Of a DNA stretch of 17,963 nucleotides, positions 10,514-16,868 are shown piece by piece (positions within the stretch are counted from its first letter, which is position 1; each line of letters starts with the position of its first letter). The position numbers and the translations under genes were made by a program. Source of the DNA: Ktedonobacteraceae bacterium (GTDB taxonomy: Bacteria > Chloroflexota > Ktedonobacteria > Ktedonobacterales > Ktedonobacteraceae); assembly GCA_014896635.1 (NCBI GenBank), contig JADBKA010000092.1, forward strand, positions 1 to 17,963, in the 5' to 3' direction. The notes below the pieces were generated by a model that had not been told where the DNA came from, made no database searches, and was given only the letters and a program-made list of their open reading frames with translations.

Positions 10514-10542
10514 TTGACGGTTGTGCAAAGAACTGGTATGAT
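10514..10542 (+). promoter_or_regulatory. Strong sigma-70-type promoter for the HTH-GAF gene
   Basis: TTGACG (10514-10519), exactly 17 bp, then TATGAT (10537-10542) preceded by TGG. This is five of six at each hexamer plus an extended -10, one of the best promoters in the window. Transcription would start near 10549, leaving a leader of about 65 nt. Confidence 0.75.
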
Positions 10543-10613
10543 TGATCATGCCAGCGCTTCTAGGTATTTCTGCGGGATTTTGCGAGTTATTTCAGTAGAT
10601 CGGGACAAAAAAC

Positions 10614-11609
10614 ATGCAGCATGCATTTACCTGGCGCGACCTGTTGGGGCAGATTATCAGCGATCCAGGTGAGAAGCAGCGCCTCATTGATGAGCTGGGC
10701 ATCAGTGCGGTGACTCTTGGTCGCTGGGTCAGTGGAGAATCTGAGCCGCGCCCGCAAAATTTACGTCTCTTGATTTCAGCTTTGCCCCAATATCGTGAAA
10801 ACATGCTCAGGTTGTTGGGAACAGAGAAAGGTCTGGCCGAAGTGAGTATCTCCGAACGAAGCATTCCTAAAGAGATCCCTTCGGATTTTTATGTTCGGGT
10901 GTTGCAGGCGCGGGCTTCTACAACGGAGAATCTGCGTTTCTGGACATTGAGCAATATGATTTTGCAGCAGGCTCTCACGCTGCTTGATTCGGAGAACGGG
11001 GGCGTGGCCGTCTGGATTGTGCGCTGCATGCCACCTTCCGGCCCTCATCACAAAGTAAGGAGCTTGCGTGAGACGATAGGCTTCGGCTCTTCTCCCTGGC
11101 CTCGCAACCTGGAGCAGCACGGTATATTTTTAGGTGCGGAATCGCTGGCAGGGATGGTTGCGACTTCCTGCCGTGCCTCGATTATTCAAGATCTTGATGC
11201 CGTAGGTCATCACTTTGTGCCTATCAGGCGTGATGAGAATGAGAACAGCAGTGCCATTTTCCCTATTTTGTATGCCGGGCGTGTCGCAGGTGTATTGATG
11301 GTGCAAAGTGCTCACAAAAACTATTTTGCATCTCCTGCGCTCGTGGAATTAATCCAGCGGTATGCGGAACTCTGCCTGCTGGCGTTTGAGCCGGAAGATT
11401 TTTACCGGCCTGATCAGTTATCGCTAGTGGTGATGCCCTCTTTGAAGGCGCAACGAAGGTGCTTTTTACGCTTCCCACAGTTTCTGGCAGAGGCTCTTGA
11501 GCTGGCAGATTCGCGGCACCTGCCTGTCGATTTGCAGGCCTGGCAAAGAATAGAAGAGGATCTGTTACAAGTGGCCCTTGCAGAGGAGAGAAATAGTCGT
11601 GAGCAGTAG
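10614..11609 (+). CDS. HTH-GAF domain regulator or sensor
   Basis: 331 residues. The N-terminal 70 residues look like an XRE/Cro-type helix-turn-helix (LIDELGISAVTLGRWVSGESEPRP, the turn between the two helices being GIS). The middle region, about 90-275, has the pattern of a GAF sensor domain: a long helix (TTENLRFWTLSNMILQQAL), the strand VAVWIVRCMPP, then AIFPILYAGRVAGVLMVQSA and YFASPALVELIQRYAELCLLAF. The C-terminal 50 residues are helical and unassigned. No histidine kinase, GGDEF or phosphatase domain follows. The ATG at 10614 has only a weak upstream purine stretch. HTH-plus-GAF proteins are common in Ktedonobacteria; the ligand and targets are unknown. Confidence 0.7.
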   Translation: MQHAFTWRDLLGQIISDPGEKQRLIDELGISAVTLGRWVSGESEPRPQNLRLLISALPQYRENMLRLLGTEKGLAEVSISERSIPKEIPSDFYVRVLQARASTTENLRFWTLSNMILQQALTLLDSENGGVAVWIVRCMPPSGPHHKVRSLRETIGFGSSPWPRNLEQHGIFLGAESLAGMVATSCRASIIQDLDAVGHHFVPIRRDENENSSAIFPILYAGRVAGVLMVQSAHKNYFASPALVELIQRYAELCLLAFEPEDFYRPDQLSLVVMPSLKAQRRCFLRFPQFLAEALELADSRHLPVDLQAWQRIEEDLLQVALAEERNSREQ

Positions 11610-11651
11610 AAAGAGTAGTAACCGAAGATTCAGGTTAAAATAGCAGCGAAA

Positions 11652-12512
11652 GTGGCTGGCAGTATGACAGTGTTGTTCGATGATTTTGATATGGCCGTCG
11701 GTCAACGCTGGATGCAGACGTGCCTGGGGACCGGTTCTCTCTCTGTCGATGCCTCTGTTTTGCGCATGTCCCTGCCAGCGGTAGCGCAGGGAACGTATGC
11801 GGATGCGCAGATTGACGACTATGGACAGCTCGCCCGCTCGGCATTTCCCTGGCGACCTCCGCTGCGTATGGAAGTACGCGCCCGTGCTTCTCTTCCTGTC
11901 GCAAATGCGACATGCTTTGACGAGAGCGAGCATATGCTGCGCGGGACAGCCGGCTTTGGCTTCTGGAACTATCCTTTTTCGGCGCGTGGCGATATTCTGA
12001 TGCTGCCAGAAGCGATCTGGTTCTTCTACGCTTCTCCCCCATCCAATATGGCGCTTGTCCCCGGCCTCCCCGGCTGCGGCTGGAAGGCGCAGGTGGTCCA
12101 CAGTATGCGTCCTGGCGCGCTCATGGCTGTGCTGCCTACTGCGCTAGCGGTCGCCTGGGGCCGCCTCAGCGGGCATACGCACCCGGCTGCCCGCTGGCTC
12201 CAGCGGCTGAGTGGCGCGCATGAGGCGCTGCTGGACGTCGATTTGACGCAGTGGCATACCTATGCGCTGGAGTGGCGCGTGAATGAAGCGATCTTCCATG
12301 TAGAAGATCACTGTGTGCTGCGTGTGCCTGATCCCCCGACGCGCCCTCTCGGCTTTGTCGCCTGGCTCGACAACCAGTGCGCCATTGCCACGCCGCGCGG
12401 CGAGCTACGCTTTGGTACGGTCAGCACTGAAGCCCAGTGGCTTGAACTGGACTATGTACGCATAGAAAGTTTTGCTCAGCCTCGTCCTAGTCTGCTAGCT
12501 CGCTCCCGTTGA
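11652..12512 (+). CDS. Concanavalin A-like (GH16-related) fold protein, catalytic motif not seen
   Basis: 286 residues with a beta-rich pattern. The N-terminal FDDFDMAVGQRW, the central GTAGFGFWNYPF and the C-terminal WHTYALEWRVNEAIFHVEDHCV resemble glycoside hydrolase family 16 and related lectin-like sandwiches. The GH16 catalytic signature ExDxE is not visible, so carbohydrate binding or a non-catalytic role is as likely as hydrolysis. A hydrophobic stretch (ALMAVLPTALAVAW, about residues 154-167) lies within the domain. There is no signal peptide. The GTG at 11652 and the ATG at 11664 are both possible starts, and neither has a strong ribosome-binding site. It begins 42 bp after the HTH-GAF gene and may be co-transcribed. 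Confidence 0.6.
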   Translation: MAGSMTVLFDDFDMAVGQRWMQTCLGTGSLSVDASVLRMSLPAVAQGTYADAQIDDYGQLARSAFPWRPPLRMEVRARASLPVANATCFDESEHMLRGTAGFGFWNYPFSARGDILMLPEAIWFFYASPPSNMALVPGLPGCGWKAQVVHSMRPGALMAVLPTALAVAWGRLSGHTHPAARWLQRLSGAHEALLDVDLTQWHTYALEWRVNEAIFHVEDHCVLRVPDPPTRPLGFVAWLDNQCAIATPRGELRFGTVSTEAQWLELDYVRIESFAQPRPSLLARSR

Positions 12513-12514
12513 AG

Positions 12515-12578
12515 AAAAAAAGCAGGGGTCCAGGAGGGCGTCAGCCCTCCTGGCGGGGGCCTCGGGGGAGTCCCCCGA
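12515..12578. repeat. Paired strong hairpins, possible terminator of clpP or REP-like element
   Basis: Hairpin 1: CCAGGAGGGC (12530-12539), loop GTCA, GCCCTCCTGG (12544-12553), a perfect 10-bp stem. Hairpin 2: TCGGGGG (12562-12568), 3-base loop, CCCCCGA (12572-12578). On the minus strand the clpP transcript would pass both and then reach T7 (12521-12515), 8 bases beyond hairpin 1, a loose terminator arrangement. On the plus strand no T run follows. The sequence style is that of dispersed palindromic intergenic repeats. This fills the 81 bp between convergent genes. Confidence 0.6.
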
Positions 12579-12593
12579 AAAACACTTTCAAAG

Positions 12594-13196
12594 CTATTTC
12601 TCGGCCATTGGCAGTACCTCGTCGATAATGCCGTACTCTCTGGCCTCGCCTGGACTCATGTAGAAGTCGCGGTCGGTATCGCGCTTGATGCGCTCAAGTG
12701 GCTGACCGGTATGCAGGTGGATGATCTCGTTGATCTCATCGCGTGTGCGAATAATTTCACGCGCATGAATCTCGATATCGGTGGCCTGCCCGCTAACTCC
12801 CCCCTGCTGCCAGGGCTGGTGAATCAGGATGCGCGCGTGCGGCATGGAATAGCGTTTGCCTTTGTCGCCTGCCATGAGCAGGATTGCGCCGAAGCTGGCC
12901 GCGAAGCCGACGCAGGTTGTCGCAATCGGGCAGGGCAAAACGCGCATCGCGTCGTAGATGCCGAGTCCAGCCGTGACCTGCCCGCCGGGTGAGTTGATGT
13001 ACATGTTAATCTCGCGCTGGCTGTCCTCAGCCGCCAGGTAGAGCAGTTGCGCGATCACCAGGCTCGCCATATTATCTTCAATCACGCCATTGACCAGCAC
13101 AATACGATCTTTCAGCAGGCGTGAGAACAGATCATAGGCTCGCTCGCCGCGTCCTGTCGTCTCCAGCACAGTCGGAACAAACAAACTCGATGCCAT
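12594..13196 (-). CDS. clpP: ATP-dependent Clp protease proteolytic subunit ClpP
   Basis: 200 residues. This serine peptidase forms a double-heptamer barrel and degrades proteins fed by Clp ATPases. There is essentially no propeptide: the N-terminus [27 protein letters not shown] is the usual mature start. INSPGG, the nucleophile motif GFAASFGA (Ser101), HARILIHQP (His126) and DTDRD (catalytic Asp177 by alignment with E. coli Asp185) are present. Two oddities: Phe follows the catalytic Ser where Met is usual, and [15 protein letters not shown] is two residues longer than HQPLGGYQGQATD of E. coli, in the handle region. GAGGAGAG upstream supports ATG 13196. It follows the DUF4177-like gene by 48 bp and probably shares its promoter. 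No ClpX or ClpC gene is in the window. Confidence 0.95.
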   Translation of the reverse strand: MASSLFVPTVLETTGRGERAYDLFSRLLKDRIVLVNGVIEDNMASLVIAQLLYLAAEDSQREINMYINSPGGQVTAGLGIYDAMRVLPCPIATTCVGFAASFGAILLMAGDKGKRYSMPHARILIHQPWQQGGVSGQATDIEIHAREIIRTRDEINEIIHLHTGQPLERIKRDTDRDFYMSPGEAREYGIIDEVLPMAEK

Positions 13197-13244
13197 TTTT
13201 TCTCTCCTCTTGTCTATGCGTTCTAATGTCTCGATGTTTCTTCA

Positions 13245-13523
13245 TCATTGCTTATGGCGGGCAAAGTAGTAGTGGACAAATGCGCCTCTGCCTGATGTGC
13301 GCTCGTCCAGCAATCCTACCAGAATCCAGCCTGAACTGCCCAGTTCGTTCAGTTCGTTTTCATCGGGTAACGCGGCCTCGCGCGGGTCGATGGTCAATAC
13401 GCGATACTCCCAGAGTGCAGGCTCTTCCGCCACTTTTTCATAGACCATCGGTATGTGGACGGTGGGGCGCTTCTCGTTTTCCTGCGCCAGGCGTGTATAA
13501 TGGATTGGGGAAACAAACAGCAT
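13245..13523 (-). CDS. DUF4177-like small protein
   Basis: 92 residues, soluble. The C-terminal half, WEYRVLTIDPREAA, followed by ELNELGSSGWILVGLLDE and VHYYFARHK, has the pattern of DUF4177-type proteins (EYRV, then LNELGxxGWxLV, then YYFxR). Their function is unknown. An ATG at 13544 is in frame, but AAAGGAGAA sits directly before the ATG at 13523, so the shorter start is much better. It is the first gene after the divergent promoter region and lies 48 bp before clpP on the same strand, implying a two-gene operon. Confidence 0.72.
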   Translation of the reverse strand: MLFVSPIHYTRLAQENEKRPTVHIPMVYEKVAEEPALWEYRVLTIDPREAALPDENELNELGSSGWILVGLLDERTSGRGAFVHYYFARHKQ

Positions 13524-13586
13524 GGTTTTCTCCTTTGCTGACAACTATTCTTTCATCGTCAAGGCCATAGCTCTTGCCTCCCCTTG

Positions 13587-13595
13587 AATATAGCA
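13587..13595 (-). promoter_or_regulatory. Extended -10 promoter for the DUF4177-clpP operon
   Basis: On the minus strand the sequence reads TGC-TATATT, an extended -10 with five of six consensus bases. A start near 13580 would leave a leader of about 57 nt. No consensus -35 is seen, which fits a promoter that needs an activator. It overlaps the -35 of the divergent regulator promoter. Confidence 0.5.
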
Positions 13596-13607
13596 TGCTC
13601 ATAGCCT
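13594..13607. promoter_or_regulatory. Operator-like dyad A (TGCT-CAT-AGCC)
   Basis: ATGCT-CAT-AGCC centred at 13601 is an imperfect dyad inside the -35/-10 spacer of the regulator promoter, adjacent to the minus-strand -10. It shares the TGCT-N3-AGC core with dyads B and C. Confidence 0.5.
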
Positions 13608-13625
13608 ATACTTATAGGGAAAAAC

Positions 13626-13642
13626 TATGCTGATAGCATAGC
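13626..13642. promoter_or_regulatory. Operator-like dyad B (perfect)
   Basis: CTATGCT-GAT-AGCATAG is a perfect inverted repeat with 7-bp arms and a 3-bp centre, centred at 13634. It lies 33 bp from dyad A, about three helical turns. The core TGCT-GAT-AGCA fits the reported ClgR pattern CGCY-NAN-RGCG except for the outermost base pair. Confidence 0.65.
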
Positions 13643-13657
13643 TCTGGAGAGAAGCCA

Positions 13658-13670
13658 TGCTCTAAGCATA
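13658..13670. promoter_or_regulatory. Operator-like dyad C
   Basis: ATGCT-CTA-AGCAT is an inverted repeat with 5-bp arms, centred at 13664, 30 bp from dyad B. It lies just upstream of the regulator's ribosome-binding region and would fall near -84 relative to the proposed clpP-operon start. Confidence 0.6.
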
Positions 13671-13693
13671 GGTTGGGAAGGACGATACAGAAG

Positions 13694-14098
13694 ATGGCCG
13701 AATCAGTTGATCTCCAGGAAATCCTGGGCCGTATCGTACGCCGGGAGCGCCAGAATCGCCATCTGACGATTAAAGAGTTAGGGGATCGCGCCGGGCTTTC
13801 AGAAATCTATGTTGGGGAAATTGAACGGGGACAGAAGTATCCTTCAGCAAAGGTATTGGAGAGCCTGGCGCACGCATTAGATCTGGACCTGGCAGAGCTT
13901 TTCGAGATGATCGCCGAGGAGATTCGCGGCCAGCGCGAACCCCAGCTCACGTCAGCTATCGGCTTCACGCTGCCGACGCCCGGCCAGCCGCGTCGTATGG
14001 TTGTTAGGCGTATCGTGAATATGCTCGACGAAGGCGACGTGGAGAGTGTAGCCGACTTCAGCGTGTTCCTGCTTTCAAAGTACCTGGGCGTGCGCTAG
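13694..14098 (+). CDS. XRE-family regulator, ClgR-like
   Basis: 134 residues from ATG 13694, with GGAAGGA about 11 bases upstream. A TTG at 13673 would add seven residues. The HTH spans about residues 8-66: ILGRIVRRERQNRHLTIKEL, GDRAGLSEIYVGEIERGQ, KYPSAKVLESLAHALDL. This spacing (LSxxYxxEIERGxKxPSxxVLExLAxAL) is close to that of actinobacterial ClgR, an XRE activator of clp genes. A linker rich in Pro and Arg leads to a C-terminal helical segment (RRIVNMLDEGDVESVADFSVFLLSKYLG) that could mediate oligomerisation or turnover. Divergence from clpP, with three dyads between, supports control of clpP and itself. The ClgR assignment is inference; a generic XRE repressor is the alternative. Confidence 0.78.
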   Translation: MAESVDLQEILGRIVRRERQNRHLTIKELGDRAGLSEIYVGEIERGQKYPSAKVLESLAHALDLDLAELFEMIAEEIRGQREPQLTSAIGFTLPTPGQPRRMVVRRIVNMLDEGDVESVADFSVFLLSKYLGVR

Positions 14099-14105
14099 GG
14101 GTCCT

Positions 14106-14124
14106 GAACGGATGCGAACGGATG
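14106..14124 (+). repeat. Short tandem repeat after the regulator gene
   Basis: GAACGGATG occurs twice, separated by one base (14106-14114 and 14116-14124), directly after the regulator's stop. Only two copies, so it may be chance. Confidence 0.35.
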
Positions 14125-14135
14125 TAGTGTAGCAG

Positions 14136-14185
14136 AAAAAAAGCGTAGCGAGGCAGAGCGCACATGGAAAACGGCTCGCCTCGCT
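14136..14185 (-). terminator. Rho-independent terminator of the GlsB-like gene
   Basis: AGCGAGGC (14047-offset arm, at 14147-14154) pairs with GCCTCGCT (14178-14185). An inner GAGC/GCTC continues the stem after a one-base bulge. Read on the minus strand the hairpin is followed after four bases by T7 (14142-14136). It lies 51 bp downstream of the GlsB-like stop. Confidence 0.75.
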
Positions 14186-14236
14186 GCTGGCAATACAATA
14201 AGGGGAATGGTTCTGTGTCGGCGGCTCAACTGGAGG

Positions 14237-14581
14237 TTACCAGAGCCAGCGGCGGCGCGGACGACGCGCATAGTTGCCGCGCCGGTAATAGTAACGCTCA
14301 TGATATGGGCGGTAGACCCGCTGGTACGCGAAGGCGCTCCAGATGATGGTCAGCAGTGCGGCAGCGAGAATAGAGGTAATCAGCGGTACCCCGGCAATCG
14401 TCGGCTCGCCTGAGATCGAAATGTGCAGCACACCAACCACCAGGACGATAGCGATGAAGCCAAGAATAATCGCGCCGAGAATACCATCCGCCACCCGGCG
14501 GCGGGCGATCAGTTCACCGACCAGGCCAACCAGGGCAGCAATCATCAGCCAGACGACCAGCATCGTGAAGGTAATAGCCAT
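14237..14581 (-). CDS. GlsB/YeaQ/YmgE-type small membrane protein with basic, Tyr-rich tail
   Basis: 114 residues. Three hydrophobic helices (about 4-24, 33-54 and 64-86) with GELIARRRVADGILGAIILGFIAI match the transglycosylase-associated/GlsB-YeaQ-YmgE group, whose members are stress-induced inner-membrane proteins of unclear biochemistry. The family is usually about 80-90 residues. Here a C-terminal extension (from YRPYHERYYYRRGNY) is very rich in Arg and Tyr and ends in RRRWLW. An excellent Shine-Dalgarno (AAGGAGGTG, plus-strand 14591-14599) precedes ATG 14581. A terminator lies downstream, and the hemerythrin-like gene lies 190 bp upstream on the same strand. Confidence 0.72.
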   Translation of the reverse strand: MAITFTMLVVWLMIAALVGLVGELIARRRVADGILGAIILGFIAIVLVVGVLHISISGEPTIAGVPLITSILAAALLTIIWSAFAYQRVYRPYHERYYYRRGNYARRPRRRWLW

Positions 14582-14771
14582 TACTCAAAACACCTCCTTC
14601 CGATAAAAATGCTTTCCTGCATGGATACAATATTACTGGTAACACGGAGATGTGCGGCGCCTGGCTTCAACGGACCGCGCCAGGAGTCCCCTGCATTCAT
14701 GCATGGGGAGGGAGGCGCGTTCTTTTTGCTGCTCTTCTGCTTCTGCTATCCTCCTATCCCACTAGGGACCA

Positions 14772-15278
14772 TTACCTCACAGTTTTTTGCGCTTCCTGGG
14801 CGGCCTGTTCCATCGTCTCGAAGAGTTCGCGGGCCTCTTCAGGCGTCAGCCGGGCATCCAGCAGGGGAAGATAAACCTCTTCCTCTTTGGCGAAGTGAAC
14901 GGTGATGAGGGTCGAGAGGCCATAGAGCACACGACGCAGGGCCTGCTCCTGGGAAGCATCCAGGTTTGTCTGCCCCAGCGAGGCGCGTACCGTTCCCAGT
15001 TCCTCGATTAGCCGCCCGATCTCCACATGGTCACGGCTCATGGTGGCCGTTGCTTGCGGCGCCCCCATCAATCTCCCCACTGTGGGATATAGTGCGCGTT
15101 CTTCCGCCTGGGCATGGGGAATGAGGTGATGCGTCAGAAATGCGTACACTTCGTCAAGATCCTGGCGAAGCGATGTGAGCGGTGCGGTGCCGACTGTGTC
15201 AGCGACTGTTCGTAGTTGTGCGATATGAGGAAGTAACTCCCTGTGCTCTTCTCGTAAAGGTTGTGTCAATTGGGACAT
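14772..15278 (-). CDS. Hemerythrin-like (HHE) domain protein
   Basis: 168 residues forming a predicted four-helix bundle that would hold a di-iron site. Candidate ligands are His12 (REEHREL), His51 or His55 with Glu59 (HHLIPHAQAEERALYP), His84 (SRDHVEIG), and His128 with Glu132 (TVHFAKEEEVYLP). Both HxxxE pairs are intact. Members bind O2 or NO, or take part in iron-centre repair or peroxide responses; which applies here cannot be told. AGGAGAG eight bases upstream supports ATG 15278. The gene is monocistronic or leads into the GlsB-like gene. The 190 bp between them contain no gene, only GC-rich inverted repeats, the clearest at 14690-14709. Confidence 0.85.
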   Translation of the reverse strand: MSQLTQPLREEHRELLPHIAQLRTVADTVGTAPLTSLRQDLDEVYAFLTHHLIPHAQAEERALYPTVGRLMGAPQATATMSRDHVEIGRLIEELGTVRASLGQTNLDASQEQALRRVLYGLSTLITVHFAKEEEVYLPLLDARLTPEEARELFETMEQAAQEAQKTVR

Positions 15279-15335
15279 ATGCTCTCTCCTGTTCGGTTCA
15301 TTATTTTCTGCCTGTTCTGTTGAGGAAGTGGGCGA

Positions 15336-15359
15336 AGGTTTCCTCCGTTATGGAAACCT
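15336..15359. repeat. Perfect 8-bp inverted repeat in the divergent region
   Basis: AGGTTTCC (15336-15343) and GGAAACCT (15352-15359) flank an 8-base loop. It lies between the hemerythrin-like gene and the DUF6998-like gene, 58 bp upstream of the former. It could be an operator or leader hairpin. No T run marks it as a terminator. Confidence 0.4.
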
Positions 15360-15485
15360 GTAGCTTTCTTTCGTCCTTCCTCTTTGTCTCACTAACAGTG
15401 TAAAATTTCTTTGCGTTTCCTGCTATGACAAATGTCTCTCTTCATGCGGAGACGCGACAATATCGTCCATTGGCAGGTTCCAGGC

Positions 15486-15514
15486 TGCACAAACAATCCA
15501 TCTACATCTATAAT
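15486..15514 (+). promoter_or_regulatory. Promoter of the DUF6998-like/GNAT pair
   Basis: TGCACA (15486-15491), 17 bp, perfect TATAAT (15509-15514). The start would be near 15521, 22 bp before the ATG at 15543. Confidence 0.6.
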
Positions 15515-15542
15515 AGAGACAAACGATGTGAAGGAGGATCGG

Positions 15543-16067
15543 ATGATGAACAATCTTCCCTGGTTAGCCAGCCTGATCAAGTCACGCAACACCATCGACA
15601 GCAAAATAGCAGCACTTATCGGGCGGACAGCTCAGGCCAATAATGTTGGCGAATACATCGCCTCAATCATTTTCAAGATCACGCTGGAAGAGGGCGGAAA
15701 ACAAAAAGGATTCGATGGACGCTTCTCCTACGGTCCTCTTGCAGGATGCACCGTTGATATCCAATGGCATACCAGACACGATGGTCAGTTGAATATCAGG
15801 CCCGATGCGCTGCCTGACTACTATCTTGTCCTGACAGGCCCGGCAACCTCTCCAGCCGGCTTCGCCAGTCCCTGGCTGATCACAGCAGTTTATCTCTTCC
15901 ATGCCACTACCCTGCTCAATGCTCTCCATGAACGCGGTGTGCAGATCGGCAGCGGAACCAGCATTACCGGTCCCCTCTGGGAACGATCCGAGATCTATCC
16001 GATTCCACGCAATACTCACCTGGTCCTTTCCGACGAAGAAAGAAAAATGCTCGTTCTTTTTATGTAA
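15543..16067 (+). CDS. DUF6998-like protein of unknown function
   Basis: 174 residues from ATG 15543, set by AAGGAGG at 15531-15537 and the TATAAT promoter just upstream. The open frame extends back to 15432, but that part would precede the promoter. The N-terminal helix LPWLASLIKSRNTIDSKIAALIGR, then NNVGEYIASIIFKI, KGFDGRFSYGPLAG, the DYYLVLTGP strand and the C-terminal LWERSEIYPIPRN form a conserved, soluble single-domain pattern. I recall it as a domain of unknown function (DUF6998) found in scattered bacteria. The KGxDGRF and DALPDYYLVL segments recall restriction-endonuclease-like folds, but no PD-(D/E)xK site can be assigned. The GNAT gene follows 37 bp later. Confidence 0.68.
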   Translation: MMNNLPWLASLIKSRNTIDSKIAALIGRTAQANNVGEYIASIIFKITLEEGGKQKGFDGRFSYGPLAGCTVDIQWHTRHDGQLNIRPDALPDYYLVLTGPATSPAGFASPWLITAVYLFHATTLLNALHERGVQIGSGTSITGPLWERSEIYPIPRNTHLVLSDEERKMLVLFM

Positions 16068-16104
16068 AAAGTGTAAAAAGGAAGAGAAACAGGAAAAACG
16101 AGTA

Positions 16105-16611
16105 ATGATGACCGTATTGATCAGAACAATACGAGTAGATGATGCCGCGCAACTGCTCAACCTGCGCCTTCAGCTCGATCAAGAAACGCAATTTATGCTC
16201 TTTGAACCAGGAGAGCGCAAAATGAGTATAGATCAACAGCGAAAACAACTGGCAAGTCTATTGAGAAGCGAGCACAGCACAATTTTCGTTGCCGAACACC
16301 AGAGAAAACTGGTAGGCTTCCTCGAAGCTATCGGCTCGCCGCTCAAACGAAAGCGTCACACACTCTACATCGTTATCGGCATCTTGCGTGACTTTACAGG
16401 CCAGGGCATAGGCACCCGCCTTTTTGAGGAGATGGAAAAATGGGCGCGCGACAGAAAGCTTCATCGCCTGGAATTGACCGTGATGGCACATAACCAGGCG
16501 GGCATCGCACTCTATACAAAATGTGGTTTTACTGTAGAGGGAAGGCGCAGAGATGCCTGTTTTGTCAACGGCCAGTACGTCGATGAACTATACATGGCGA
16601 AACTGCTCTAA
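16105..16611 (+). CDS. GNAT-family N-acetyltransferase
   Basis: 168 residues from ATG 16105 (a second ATG follows directly). AGGAAA upstream is a moderate ribosome-binding site. GNAT enzymes transfer an acyl group from acyl-CoA to an amine. The N-terminal IRTIRVDDAAQLLNLRLQL, the central FVAEHQRKLVGFLEA and motif A, ILRDFTGQGIGTRLFEEMEKWA with the QGIG pyrophosphate loop, are typical. LHRLELTVMAHNQAGIALYTKCGF (motif B) and the final DELYMAKLL complete the fold. It most resembles RimJ/RimL- or small-molecule-acting GNATs; the substrate is unknown. It lies 37 bp after the DUF6998-like gene and is likely in one operon with it. The 257 bp that follow, up to 16868, hold no convincing gene. Confidence 0.85.
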   Translation: MMTVLIRTIRVDDAAQLLNLRLQLDQETQFMLFEPGERKMSIDQQRKQLASLLRSEHSTIFVAEHQRKLVGFLEAIGSPLKRKRHTLYIVIGILRDFTGQGIGTRLFEEMEKWARDRKLHRLELTVMAHNQAGIALYTKCGFTVEGRRRDACFVNGQYVDELYMAKLL

Positions 16612-16868
16612 ATGGTGCTTTCAGTCTGGCAAACATAAGGTATTATTAAGCAGAGCACGGAGAGGAATGTATCAGTATTTTCCTGGCTGTTCCTGGAAAC
16701 GGAACATTTCAACTGGTAGAATCGTTTGTATCAAGAGTAGGCAGCAAAATATTTATCTTGCCCGATTCCTGAAATTGCATAGAGATAAAGGGGACAGTAT
16801 CACCCCTCATGGTCCGGCGAACACCTGACAGCGCCTGTCGCATCGCCAGACCTTGAAAGGAGTTTTTC

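Larger units (their letters stand above)
13584..13612 (+). promoter_or_regulatory. Promoter of the XRE regulator gene
   Basis: TTGAAT (13584-13589), 17 bp, TATACT (13607-13612). The -10 sits inside the palindrome CCTATA-CT-TATAGG (13605-13618), and the spacer contains one of the three dyads. The start would be near 13619, placing the other two dyads in the leader. Confidence 0.6.

Noticed and set aside
10498..10515. AAGCAG-CTTTTC-CTGCTT hairpin after the small membrane protein
   Set aside because: The stem is only 6 bp and no T run follows. Its 3' arm overlaps the -35 of the next promoter, so I do not call a terminator.
16612..16868. Gap after the GNAT gene, with a possible 91-codon frame (16553-16828)
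   Set aside because: The frame starts inside the GNAT gene, has no ribosome-binding site and looks random. Small inverted repeats (GTTCC/GGAAC, AGGGG/CCCCT) are too short to support. No tRNA fold was seen.
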